From an uncultured Eubacteriales bacterium (GTDB taxonomy: Bacteria > Bacillota > Clostridia > Lachnospirales > CAG-274), in assembly GCA_902497185.1 (NCBI GenBank), contig CABVEG010000008.1:1-18435 (forward strand): DNA of 18,435 bases, written 5' to 3'. Of the stretch, positions 1 to 6,868 are shown in pieces. Within the stretch, counting starts at the first letter, position 1. Each line of letters starts with the position of its first letter. The notes beneath the pieces are model-generated. The model made no database searches and was not told the DNA's origin. It worked only from the letters and a program-made list of their open reading frames with translations. Both the position numbers and the translations under genes were made by a program.

Positions 1-1043
1 TCACAGCTTAAATTTATTATTCCCTGTGCTCCTGAAGCATATTTTGAAACAAAAGGAGAGTAAAGCTCATAAACGGACAGCTTTTTAAAATTTTCGTTTG
101 ACATATCTCCAAGGTGGATTTTTGCTTCATCTGGGGTTTCATACCATCCTGAATTTAAATAGCTTTCTTTTTGATTTGCAGTGATTTTTAAAGTTTCGCC
201 ATTGGGCTTATAAACATAAATTTCCTTTTCTTTATCCTCTGTATAGCATGATAACCCATCCATAGAAGAAAGACTTATACAGGGAACAATTCCATATCCC
301 TCATCGGATACAAGAACGGTTATGCCTTTATTGATAGTGCCATCATATAAAACGTGGCATATATTACTGTTTACTATAGGGCTTGTATCTTTTAAAAGCC
401 AGCTGCCATTATTGTCGGAGTATATTCCGCTGTAGGTTTTGACTCCCATAGCAAGAGCATAATCAGAGCAACTTTTTTTTAGAGAAGAGGTATCCATGTT
501 TTCAGCTTGAGATACTCCAAGAAGTTGAACATTATCATAAGAAATTGTATTTATTTTTGCTTTTTCATTGGAGGAAAAAGCAATGTTGTAAAATTGAGAA
601 TTTAGCCAGTTGCGTATGGAGGATTCCTCCCACGTTACGGCATCGGCATATTTAAGACCTCCATTAAAATCAACATATTTGTCCTCCTGTTGATCATATT
701 TTTGGCTGTCAATTATATCCTTGGAAATGAGGAGGGTTTTGCTATCGGTATTTATAATCTCCCAGTATAAAGGCTCATATTTAAAATATTCATAATATCC
801 ATGGGAGTTTAATACCCTACGGTATTTATTATTGCCTATCTGAGTATCGTTATCGGAATTGTAAGCAGCATTTTCAATTTCGGGGGTTGGATTGATATGA
901 CTTTGAGGATAGCTGCCAAATTCCACATAGTCTGCTCCGAAAACAAGGGCGCTTTGTATTAAAACAGCCGCTACTGTGTATATTAAAAACTTTAAAAGCA
1001 GACTCATAAATTTAATTGCCGGAATTTTGTTAAAAATAATCAT
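1..1043 (-). CDS. Secreted DUF6273-type protein, C-terminus cut off by window edge
   Basis: Open frame of 347 codons running off the left edge. The ATG at 1043 follows an AGGAGGT ribosome site (1051-1057) at 7 nt. Residues 1-37 form a hydrophobic signal peptide ending near VFGA, so the protein is exported. The mature part opens with VEFGSYPQS, then YEPLYWEII, LLISKDIIDSQKY and VTWEESSIRNWLN. This order is typical of the DUF6273 domain, common in large clostridial exported and surface proteins. Further on comes SYLNSGWYE, similar to a short motif seen in clostridial wall-associated proteins. Catalytic residues are not recognisable and the family's function is not established. It is divergent from coaBC and has its own promoter. 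The family call is by eye; the missing C-terminus may hold further repeats or an anchor. Confidence 0.72.
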   Translation of the reverse strand, partial: MIIFNKIPAIKFMSLLLKFLIYTVAAVLIQSALVFGADYVEFGSYPQSHINPTPEIENAAYNSDNDTQIGNNKYRRVLNSHGYYEYFKYEPLYWEIINTDSKTLLISKDIIDSQKYDQQEDKYVDFNGGLKYADAVTWEESSIRNWLNSQFYNIAFSSNEKAKINTISYDNVQLLGVSQAENMDTSSLKKSCSDYALAMGVKTYSGIYSDNNGSWLLKDTSPIVNSNICHVLYDGTINKGITVLVSDEGYGIVPCISLSSMDGLSCYTEDKEKEIYVYKPNGETLKITANQKESYLNSGWYETPDEAKIHLGDMSNENFKKLSVYELYSPFVSKYASGAQGIINLSC

Positions 1044-1077
1044 TTCGTTTACCTCCTATTATATAATATTTGTATAA

Positions 1078-1106
1078 ATTATACCATATTTTACAATATG
1101 GGACAA
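1078..1106 (-). promoter_or_regulatory. Sigma-A promoter of the DUF6273 gene
   Basis: On the minus strand TTGTCC (1101-1106) and a perfect TATAAT (1078-1083) are separated by 17 nt. The -10 ends 34 nt upstream of the start codon at 1043. Confidence 0.7.
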
Positions 1107-1138
1107 TATTAAATTTTTAAAATTAATTCAATTTAATA

Positions 1139-1167
1139 TTGCATAAATTTTATATTAATGTTAAAAT
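1139..1167 (+). promoter_or_regulatory. Sigma-A promoter of coaBC
   Basis: TTGCAT (1139-1144) and TAAAAT (1162-1167) at 17-nt spacing, with a TG one base before the -10 (extended -10). The -10 lies 30 nt before the coaBC start, giving a short leader. Confidence 0.65.
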
Positions 1168-1197
1168 CATAATAAAATCATTTTAGGATGTGATATT

Positions 1198-2382
1198 TTG
1201 TCTAAATCAGTTTTACTGGGAGTAACCAGCTCCATAGCTGCATACAAGTCAGCAGAAATTGCCCATACTCTTTACAAGGCGGGATATAATGTTGATGTTA
1301 TTATGACTAAAAATGCTACAGAGTTTATTACACCTCTAACTTTTGAAAGATTAACTAACAACAAATGTATTACAGATACCTTTGACAGAAATTTTAGCTA
1401 TGAGGTGGAGCATATAGCTCTTGCTAAAAAGGCTGATATTGTTTTAATTGCTCCTGCTACTGCTAACATTATTGGCAAGCTTGCTAACGGTATTGCTGAC
1501 GATATGCTTTCAACAACTGTTATGGCATGTAAATGTCCCGTGTATATTGCTCCTGCCATGAATACAAATATGTATGAGAATCCTATTGTTCAGGATAATA
1601 TTGCAAAATTAAAAAAATTTGGTTATAAATTTATTGAGCCTCAAAGCGGTTTACTTGCCTGCGGTGATGTAGGAAAGGGAAAAATGGAGGAGCCTTTCCT
1701 TATTGTCAGGTATATATACAGAGAGCTTGAATGTAATAAGGATTTGGTAGGTAAAAAGGTAGTTGTTACAGCAGGTGCAACTATGGAAAGTATTGACCCT
1801 GTACGATATATAACCAACCACTCTACAGGTAAAATGGGCTGTGCTATTGCAGAACAGGCTATGTTAAGAGGGGCAGAAGTAACATTAATTGCAGCAAATA
1901 TGATAGCGGAGCCGCCTATGTTTGTAAATCTTATAAATGTTAAGAGTGCGGAGGATATGTTTAATGCAGTTAAGGCTGAATTTGATAACTGTGATATTGT
2001 AATTAAAGCAGCAGCTGTTGCTGACTATACTCCTGAAGTAACCTATGACAACAAGGTTAAGAAAAAGGATGGAGATATGTCAATAGCCTTAAAGAGAACA
2101 GAGGATATTTTAAAATATCTGGGTCAGCACAAGAAGAATCAGTACTTGTGCGGATTTAGTATGGAAACTGAAAATATGCTTGAAAATTCAAGAGCAAAAC
2201 TTGAAAATAAAAATGTGGATATGATAGTTGCAAATAATTTAAAGGTAAAGGGTGCAGGCTTTGGAACTGATACAAACATTGTAACTATTATTACTGAAAA
2301 TGATGCTGTTGAACTGCCTATTATGACTAAAAATGAGGTGGCTGACAGAATACTTGATGAAATTTTGAAAAATAAGTTGTAA
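1198..2382 (+). CDS. coaBC: Bifunctional phosphopantothenoylcysteine decarboxylase / phosphopantothenate-cysteine ligase
   Basis: A two-domain cytosolic enzyme of coenzyme A synthesis. CoaB joins cysteine to 4'-phosphopantothenate and the FMN-dependent CoaC domain decarboxylates the product to 4'-phosphopantetheine. The CoaC part (about 1-180) shows GVTSSIAAYK, the catalytic-type His72 in EVEHIAL, the PAMNTNM motif (Asn122) and Cys155 in the LLACGDVGKGK flap. The CoaB part (about 185-394) opens with VVVTAGATMESIDPVRYI, followed by TNHSTGKMG, KAAAVADY (from Lys270) and the lysine-rich KVKKKDGD. At 394 residues it is full length for the family. The start is a TTG, supported by AGGATGTG at 1184-1191; no better in-frame start is near. 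It stands alone, followed by the toxin locus, whose antisense promoter overlaps its stop codon. Confidence 0.96.
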   Translation: MSKSVLLGVTSSIAAYKSAEIAHTLYKAGYNVDVIMTKNATEFITPLTFERLTNNKCITDTFDRNFSYEVEHIALAKKADIVLIAPATANIIGKLANGIADDMLSTTVMACKCPVYIAPAMNTNMYENPIVQDNIAKLKKFGYKFIEPQSGLLACGDVGKGKMEEPFLIVRYIYRELECNKDLVGKKVVVTAGATMESIDPVRYITNHSTGKMGCAIAEQAMLRGAEVTLIAANMIAEPPMFVNLINVKSAEDMFNAVKAEFDNCDIVIKAAAVADYTPEVTYDNKVKKKDGDMSIALKRTEDILKYLGQHKKNQYLCGFSMETENMLENSRAKLENKNVDMIVANNLKVKGAGFGTDTNIVTIITENDAVELPIMTKNEVADRILDEILKNKL

Positions 2383-2405
2383 TTAGATTAAGAGTGTGTT
2401 ATAAT
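2377..2405 (+). promoter_or_regulatory. Promoter of the candidate antitoxin RNA
   Basis: TTGTAA (2377-2382) and TATAAT (2400-2405) with a 17-nt spacer, plus TG at 2397-2398 giving an extended -10. The -35 includes the coaBC stop codon. Transcription from about 2412 would reach the terminator after some 65-70 nt without crossing a gene, so this promoter appears to serve only a short RNA. Confidence 0.65.
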
Positions 2406-2417
2406 ATTTTTAGGCAA

Positions 2418-2442
2418 AGGATTCGATGATTTGTCATATTAG
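2418..2442 (+). repeat. Direct repeat copy 1, inside the antisense RNA
   Basis: Matches 2583-2609 at 24 of 25 positions with one 2-nt gap. Both copies share AGGATTCGATGATTT, then GTCA and ATTAG. Copies lie on either side of the shared terminator, as the DRa/DRb repeats do in par loci. Confidence 0.85.
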
Positions 2443-2445
2443 TAA

Positions 2446-2477
2446 AAAAGCCTAAGAGTTGCAGCTCTTAGGCTTTT
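2446..2477. terminator. Bidirectional terminator shared by coaBC/antisense RNA and the peptide gene
   Basis: Perfect inverted repeat: 13-nt arms 2446-2458 and 2465-2477 around a 6-nt loop, core AGCCTAAGAG / CTCTTAGGCT. It has T-runs on both strands, so it can end plus-strand transcripts (coaBC and the short RNA) and the minus-strand peptide messenger. Confidence 0.9.
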
Positions 2478-2502
2478 TGCTTTTCCATAAAGAAAAGCAG
2501 GG

Positions 2503-2604
2503 CTAGTTGTCATTTTTGTTCCGTCCATCTAGCCACTTGCTTATGTAATTGGCGATTACACCAGCTACGATGGACAAAATTAAGGATTCGATGATTTCTG
2601 TCAC
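2503..2604 (-). CDS. 33-residue Fst/PepA1-like membrane toxin peptide
   Basis: A small gene missed by ordinary length cut-offs. It begins with GTG at 2604, behind a strong AAGGAGGT (2611-2618) with ideal spacing; an ATG two bases upstream is followed at once by TGA. The peptide has 33 residues: a short acidic N-terminus (TEIIES), one hydrophobic helix of about 15 residues (LILSIVAGVIANYI), then SKWLDGRNKNDN, charged and polar. This matches the plan of Fst (also 33 residues) and S. aureus PepA1: membrane helix, Gly in mid-helix, a W/V-L-D/S motif at the membrane edge and a charged tail. The usual helix proline of Fst is absent. It has its own promoter and terminator, and a convergent short RNA that can cover its start. 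The toxin role is inferred from architecture and resemblance. Confidence 0.75.
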   Translation of the reverse strand: MTEIIESLILSIVAGVIANYISKWLDGRNKNDN

Positions 2605-2609
2605 ATTAG
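2583..2609 (-). repeat. Direct repeat copy 2, over the toxin translation start
   Basis: Covers the gap behind the ribosome site, the GTG start and codons 2-7 of the peptide gene. It is the antisense target of the copy at 2418-2442, with a 2-nt bulge (2598-2599) and one wobble at the start codon. Confidence 0.8.
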
Positions 2610-2653
2610 CACCTCCTTTCTGTCGTCACAGATTGGAGAATGACAACATATAT

Positions 2654-2682
2654 AGTATACGACAAAAAACAACAAAAATCAA
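2654..2682 (-). promoter_or_regulatory. Promoter of the toxin peptide messenger
   Basis: On the minus strand TTGATT (2677-2682) and TATACT (2654-2659) with 17 nt between. Transcription would start near 2647, giving a leader of about 43 nt. A CTCC in this leader can pair with GGAG of the ribosome site, a possible self-sequestering fold. Confidence 0.65.
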
Positions 2683-2706
2683 CAATAAAAGAAATGAGTG
2701 ATAATT

Positions 2707-3483
2707 ATGAGAAGGATGATTTGCCTGCTTTTAGCAGTTATGGTTTGCCTAATGGGCTGCGGTGAAAAGGTTGAGGAAAGCAAAATCAGGGTTTTTGTTG
2801 ACTCAAGTCTTGAGTCGGCAATAAATGATGTTATAAATCAGTATATTGCTGAAAATCCGATTAGTATTGAGGTTGTAAGTGACAGCACGAACACTCTTTT
2901 TAATAAAATTGAGGATGGTGCTCACTGTGATATATTCATTCCCTCATCTAAGGAGCAGATTAATAATCTTGTTAGTGATGAATATTTGAAGGAAGAAAAT
3001 GTTACTCCCATACTTACTAATGCTATGGTTCTTATAGCAGGCTACGGAGGTGCCCAGACTAAGGTAAAGTCCTTTGATACTGTTACAGAAGCCAAAAGCC
3101 TTGCTATTGCAGAGGAAAGTGACCCGGCAGGACTTTTTGCAAGAGAAATATTTATTAATCTTAATGTATTTAAGGCAGTATTAAGTATGAAGACTACTAC
3201 ATATAATGATTCACCATCTGTTGCAATGGCTGTTGCAGAGGGTAAAAATGAAGCAGGTGTGTGTTATGAAACAGATGCTCTTGCCAATGCCGATAAGGTG
3301 CAGATTATAACATTAGCACCAAAGGACAGTCTTAATTCCGAAATTCTTTATTCAGTGGCTGTTATGGAAACAGATGATGGTCTTGAGCCTACCCAAAGTG
3401 TTAAGGATTTTGCAGAATATCTTGACACCCCTGAAGCAGCAGAAATTTTTGCCGACTATGATTTTGGAATATATATAAATTAG
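2707..3483 (+). CDS. ModA-like substrate-binding lipoprotein
   Basis: Exported solute-binding protein of the type that serves molybdate/tungstate or similar oxyanion ABC importers. A signal peptide (MRRMICLLLAVMVCLMGC) ends in a lipobox with Cys18, so it is probably anchored in the outer face of the membrane. The mature part starts IRVFVDSSLESAINDVI, matching the ModA opening with its Ser-rich ligand loop. Further motifs are CDIFIPSSKEQIN, VLIAGYGG, VCYETDALANADKV and LYSVAVM. The ATG at 2707 is chosen because it gives a clean signal peptide; a GTG at 2698 in the same frame adds three residues and neither has a strong ribosome site. No permease or ATPase gene is adjacent, so the partner and true ligand are unknown. 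Tungstate or another anion is equally possible. Confidence 0.72.
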   Translation: MRRMICLLLAVMVCLMGCGEKVEESKIRVFVDSSLESAINDVINQYIAENPISIEVVSDSTNTLFNKIEDGAHCDIFIPSSKEQINNLVSDEYLKEENVTPILTNAMVLIAGYGGAQTKVKSFDTVTEAKSLAIAEESDPAGLFAREIFINLNVFKAVLSMKTTTYNDSPSVAMAVAEGKNEAGVCYETDALANADKVQIITLAPKDSLNSEILYSVAVMETDDGLEPTQSVKDFAEYLDTPEAAEIFADYDFGIYIN

Positions 3484-3491
3484 GGTACGGC

Positions 3492-3519
3492 TTGATAAGA
3501 ATTATATAAATTTTATATT
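3492..3519 (+). promoter_or_regulatory. Probable promoter of the oxidoreductase operon
   Basis: TTGATA (3492-3497) and TATATT (3514-3519) with 16 nt between. It lies just after the stop of the binding-protein gene and gives a leader of about 80 nt that contains the hairpin at 3556-3598. Confidence 0.45.
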
Positions 3520-3555
3520 TCAAGGAAGTTTTAGGACAAACTATGGTATAAAAAT

Positions 3556-3598
3556 ACCTCCGTCTTGTAATACTATTTAGTAAAACAAGTTCGGAGGT
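3556..3598 (+). promoter_or_regulatory. Leader hairpin that sequesters the ribosome site of the gamma-delta gene
   Basis: Arms ACCTCCG (3556-3562) and CGGAGGT (3592-3598) pair fully, followed by CTTGT/ACAAG (3564-3568 / 3585-3589) and a small inner TACT/AGTA stem. The 3' arm is itself the Shine-Dalgarno sequence of the gene starting at 3605, followed by five T. It can act as a translation switch or as an attenuator. No known riboswitch core is recognised. Confidence 0.6.
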
Positions 3599-3604
3599 GT
3601 TTTT

Positions 3605-4603
3605 ATGTCTGTAGATAATTACGAAATAAGAATTGAAAGCATTGGTGGTTTTGGTGCTAATTTGGTAGGCAAACTTTTGGGAGAAATAGGTGCGGTACAT
3701 CTTAATATGGAGGCGCAGAGCTTTGCTTCTTATGGATCTGAAAAAAGAGGCTCGCCTGTCAAAAGCTATGTAAGGTATTCACAAAATGAAATAAGAATTA
3801 ATGCACCTGTCAGAAAGCCTGATTTGCTATCGCTTTTTAAGCTGTCTCTTGCCGATAAGGAAAATACTCTTGCAGGAATAAGTGCAAATACGAATGTTGT
3901 TATTAATACAAATCTTTCTGCTAATGAGGTTATTAAGAGAATAAAACTGCCCTCTTGTAACTTATGGATTATTGATGCAATGGATATTGCCATTGACTGC
4001 AATGCAAGGCTTAATATTGTTATGTTGGGGGCAATGCTGAGAGCAAGCGGCTTTATTCCTCTTGAATATGGAGAGGAAGTTGTTAAAAGTACTGTAGGAG
4101 CAAGTTATCCGGATAAGCTGACAGGCAACTTAATGGCTCTTAAAATGGGCTATTCAAGAGTTGAGGAGCATAAGACAGTAACTGACTATCCCTATATTGA
4201 ATATAAGGATACACAAAGAGCTATGGGTTATGACAATAGTCCTTTAGGAGGGGTTAATTATGCCTTTGCAAATTCCATTACCAATGACCTTCAGGGCTGC
4301 CGTGAAGGCTTTTTGCCTCATTATATAAGGGAAAAATGTATTGATTGCGGTCTTTGTGATTCTACCTGCCCTGATATGGTTTTTCAGTTTAAAAATGGTG
4401 TAAATATGGGTATGGATCTGTATCATTGCAAAGGTTGTTTGCGCTGTGTTGAAATTTGTCCCACTGCTGCCCTTGTGGCAGTTAAAGAGAGTGAGTACTA
4501 TGATAATATAGGTAATATTTACTTAATTAATAAGGACTTTAAATTTACTGATATTGGTGAAAATAGCTGGGTCGACAGCGAAAGTTATAATAATAAGGAG
4601 TGA
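3605..4603 (+). CDS. 2-oxoacid:ferredoxin oxidoreductase, fused gamma and delta (ferredoxin-like) subunits
   Basis: Part of a cytosolic CoA-dependent complex that oxidises a 2-oxoacid such as pyruvate and reduces ferredoxin. Residues 1-190 are a gamma-type domain: RIESIGGFGANLVGKLL, then SYGSEKRGSPVKSYVR. Residues 240-292 hold two classic [4Fe-4S] sites: Cys245/248/251/255 and Cys275/278/281/285, each CxxCxxCxxxCP. The delta subunit is thus fused to gamma, while many organisms encode it separately. ATG at 3605 follows GGAGGT at 3593-3598. Four nt separate its stop from the next gene, so the two are co-transcribed and probably co-translated. Translation may be controlled by the leader hairpin. 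The substrate cannot be told from the sequence; pyruvate, 2-oxoglutarate and branched-chain oxoacids are all possible. Confidence 0.88.
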   Translation: MSVDNYEIRIESIGGFGANLVGKLLGEIGAVHLNMEAQSFASYGSEKRGSPVKSYVRYSQNEIRINAPVRKPDLLSLFKLSLADKENTLAGISANTNVVINTNLSANEVIKRIKLPSCNLWIIDAMDIAIDCNARLNIVMLGAMLRASGFIPLEYGEEVVKSTVGASYPDKLTGNLMALKMGYSRVEEHKTVTDYPYIEYKDTQRAMGYDNSPLGGVNYAFANSITNDLQGCREGFLPHYIREKCIDCGLCDSTCPDMVFQFKNGVNMGMDLYHCKGCLRCVEICPTAALVAVKESEYYDNIGNIYLINKDFKFTDIGENSWVDSESYNNKE

Positions 4604-4607
4604 ATAT

Positions 4608-6812
4608 ATGCTTAATCAGACAACTGTTTTTAAATCAGCAAATGAGGCTGTGTGCACAGCAGCAAGGCAGATAGACTATCATTTGATGGGTTATTATCCT
4701 ATTACCCCGTCAACACAAATTCCTGAGGGTATGGACTTACTTAAAAGTCAGGGGCAACTTAATACTGTAATGGTTGCTGCAGAAGGTGAACATTCAGCCG
4801 CAGGAATATGTTATGGCGGCAGTTTAAGCGGAGCCAGAGTCATAAATGCTACAAGTGCAAACGGTCTTTTATATGCTCTTGAGCAACTTCCGGTCCAATC
4901 AGGTACAAGAATGCCTATGTTAATGAATGTTGCCTGCCGTACAGTGTCAGCTCCTCTTTGTATAAAGGGGGATCATAGTGATATTATGTTTGCCCTAAAT
5001 ACAGGTTGGATTATACTTTTTGCAAAGGACAATCAAGAGGCTTATGACTTTAATATTATAGGTCTTAAAGTGGCTGAAAAGGTAAAGCTGCCTGTTATTG
5101 TTGCTTTTGACGGATTTTTTACAAGCCACCAAAAAAAGAAATTAAATGTATTTGAAAATGACAGTGACGTAAGAGAATATGTAGGTGATTATATTCCACC
5201 CTATACAGCTATTGACACTGAAAATCCTGTGACAATAGGCTCTTATATGAATGAACCTGATATAATAAACAACAAATATCAGCTTCGTTTAGCTATGGAG
5301 GATGCAAAGGATATAATTTACGAGGAGTTTGAAAGCTTTTACGGTATTAGCGGCAGACAGTATACTATGGTCAATAAATATAAAAGTGATGATGCGGAAG
5401 TTATATTTATTGTTTTAGGTTCAGCTTTTGATACTGCAAGAGAGGCTGTTGATAAAATGAGAGATGAGGGACATAGTGTAGGTGTAGTTACGATTCAGGC
5501 ACTTCGCCCCTTCTTTAGTGATGAAATAGCCGCAGCCTGTAAAAATGCAAAGGTTGTTGTAATAGGCGACAGACAGGATTCTTATGGTAGCGGCGGCAGC
5601 TTTTCAACAGAAGTAAAGGCGGCGCTTTTTGAGTCTATGGTAACACCAAAGGTTATTACAAGGGTATTTGGCTTAGGTGGTAAGGAGTTCTATGTTGAAG
5701 ATGCTGAAAATATGCTTTATCTTGGGATTGAAGCCGTGGAATTTGAGGAAGTAAAGGCTTTTGATTATTACGGAGCTTATAAAGGCAGAGAATATAAGGA
5801 AGAAAGGTATTTTGAGCCTGTAACGGAGGTTAATTCCTCAATGGATTATGATGTTATTGATAAAGACAACAAAGTAACAGTCAAAAATATTAACCTGAAA
5901 AAGGCAACCAATATGCCTAAAAGACTTGTGGCAGGTCATAGTGCCTGTGCAGGCTGTGGTATTCCCGTAAATATAAACCTTCTTTTAAAAGGAATAGAGG
6001 GAAATGTTGTAATGCTTTTTCAGACAGGCTGCGGTATGGTTGTTACAACGGGTTATCCTACAACTGCATTTAATATAAACTATGTGCACAATCTTTTTCA
6101 GAATGGTGCTGCAACATTAAGCGGTATACTTGAAGGTTATAAGGAAAGACAGAGAAGGGGAGAAATACCACAGGGTAAAATTACGTTTATAATGGTAAGC
6201 GGTGACGGCGGTATGGACATAGGTCTTGGCTCTGCTCTTGCAGCAGCTGTAAGAAATCACAATATGATAATTTTTGAATATGATAACGGAGGATATATGA
6301 ACACAGGCTATCAGTATAGCTATACTACACCTTTAGGTGCTAAAAGCGCCACAAGCCACATTGGAAAGGATGAAAAAGGCAAACCTTATTTGCCAAAGGA
6401 CACGCCTAAGCTGTTTGCGGCAACTAACATTAGTTACGTTGCAACTGTTGCAGAAAGCAATCCACAGGACTTTATTGTAAAAGCAAAAAAAGCACAGTAT
6501 TACGCTGATAATTATGGACTTGCTTATATTAAGGCAATTTCTGCCTGTCCCCTTAACTGGCAGGATGAGCCGAGGTATGAAAGAGATGTAATTAAAAAGG
6601 CTGTTGATTGCTGTTATTTTCCTCTTTATGAAGTGGAAAGAGGCGTTACAAGACTTAATTATAAGCCAAAGGAAAAATTGCCTGTTTTAGACTTTCTTTC
6701 AGCTGTTGGCAGAACAAAGCATCTTGCTAAGTCAGAATATGTTGATATTGTTGAGAAAATACAGAAAAGCGTTGATGAAAAATGGGAAGAATTGCTTAGA
6801 GAAGATAGGTGA
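4608..6812 (+). CDS. 2-oxoacid:ferredoxin oxidoreductase, fused alpha and beta subunits
   Basis: Catalytic partner of the preceding gene, 734 residues. The alpha part (about 1-430) opens with ANEAVCTAARQ and YYPITPSTQIPEG, the usual alpha-subunit signature. The beta part starts near residue 440 with GHSACAGCG, whose cysteines bind the proximal [4Fe-4S] cluster. It contains the thiamine diphosphate motif GDGGMDIG (from Gly532) through DNGGYMNTG (Asn560). With the gamma-delta protein this gives all four POR modules in two chains, unlike the single-chain pyruvate:ferredoxin oxidoreductase common in clostridia. The ATG at 4608 is chosen because AAGGAG (4595-4600) sits 7 nt before it; the same frame is open 54 nt further upstream, but that part overlaps the first gene and lacks a ribosome site. 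Pyruvate is the likeliest substrate, unproven. Confidence 0.88.
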   Translation: MLNQTTVFKSANEAVCTAARQIDYHLMGYYPITPSTQIPEGMDLLKSQGQLNTVMVAAEGEHSAAGICYGGSLSGARVINATSANGLLYALEQLPVQSGTRMPMLMNVACRTVSAPLCIKGDHSDIMFALNTGWIILFAKDNQEAYDFNIIGLKVAEKVKLPVIVAFDGFFTSHQKKKLNVFENDSDVREYVGDYIPPYTAIDTENPVTIGSYMNEPDIINNKYQLRLAMEDAKDIIYEEFESFYGISGRQYTMVNKYKSDDAEVIFIVLGSAFDTAREAVDKMRDEGHSVGVVTIQALRPFFSDEIAAACKNAKVVVIGDRQDSYGSGGSFSTEVKAALFESMVTPKVITRVFGLGGKEFYVEDAENMLYLGIEAVEFEEVKAFDYYGAYKGREYKEERYFEPVTEVNSSMDYDVIDKDNKVTVKNINLKKATNMPKRLVAGHSACAGCGIPVNINLLLKGIEGNVVMLFQTGCGMVVTTGYPTTAFNINYVHNLFQNGAATLSGILEGYKERQRRGEIPQGKITFIMVSGDGGMDIGLGSALAAAVRNHNMIIFEYDNGGYMNTGYQYSYTTPLGAKSATSHIGKDEKGKPYLPKDTPKLFAATNISYVATVAESNPQDFIVKAKKAQYYADNYGLAYIKAISACPLNWQDEPRYERDVIKKAVDCCYFPLYEVERGVTRLNYKPKEKLPVLDFLSAVGRTKHLAKSEYVDIVEKIQKSVDEKWEELLREDR

Positions 6813-6850
6813 TTATTGTTTATTTACGGAATTGAAAATAAAACAATAAT
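6812..6850 (+). repeat. Hairpin directly after the oxidoreductase operon
   Basis: Ten-nt perfect arms ATTATTGTTT (6812-6821) and AAACAATAAT (6841-6850) around 19 nt. A second small hairpin TTTAC/GTAAA follows (6850-6865). No T-run follows, so it is not a standard terminator; it may belong to the folded element downstream. Confidence 0.5.
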
Positions 6851-6868
6851 TTACGCGAAAGTAAAATA

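Larger units (their letters stand above)
2412..2480 (+). ncRNA. Candidate RNA II-like antisense antitoxin
   Basis: Inferred transcript of about 69 nt from the promoter at 2377-2405 to the terminator at 2446-2477. It carries a near-copy (2418-2442) of the start region of the minus-strand peptide gene. Because the peptide gene is read in the opposite direction, this RNA can pair with the messenger across the spacer behind the ribosome site, the GTG start and codons 2-7. It can also pair through the shared terminator stem. The first base of GTG would face U, a wobble pair, so pairing tolerates the single mismatch. Size and plan match RNA II of the Enterococcus pAD1 par locus. Expression is not shown here. 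Confidence 0.6.

Noticed and set aside
2633..2661. Plus-strand promoter for the ModA-like gene
   Set aside because: Only TTGGAG with TATACG at 17 nt; matches are poor, and the region is better explained by the minus-strand toxin promoter.
3401..3700. Minus-strand open frame of 99 codons across the binding-protein end and the gamma-delta start
   Set aside because: It crosses a promoter and a leader hairpin, overlaps two well-supported genes and shows no family motif or ribosome site.
4554..4607. Upstream extension of the alpha-beta gene by 18 codons
   Set aside because: It overlaps the gamma-delta gene, lacks a ribosome site, and the ATG at 4608 has an ideal AAGGAG.
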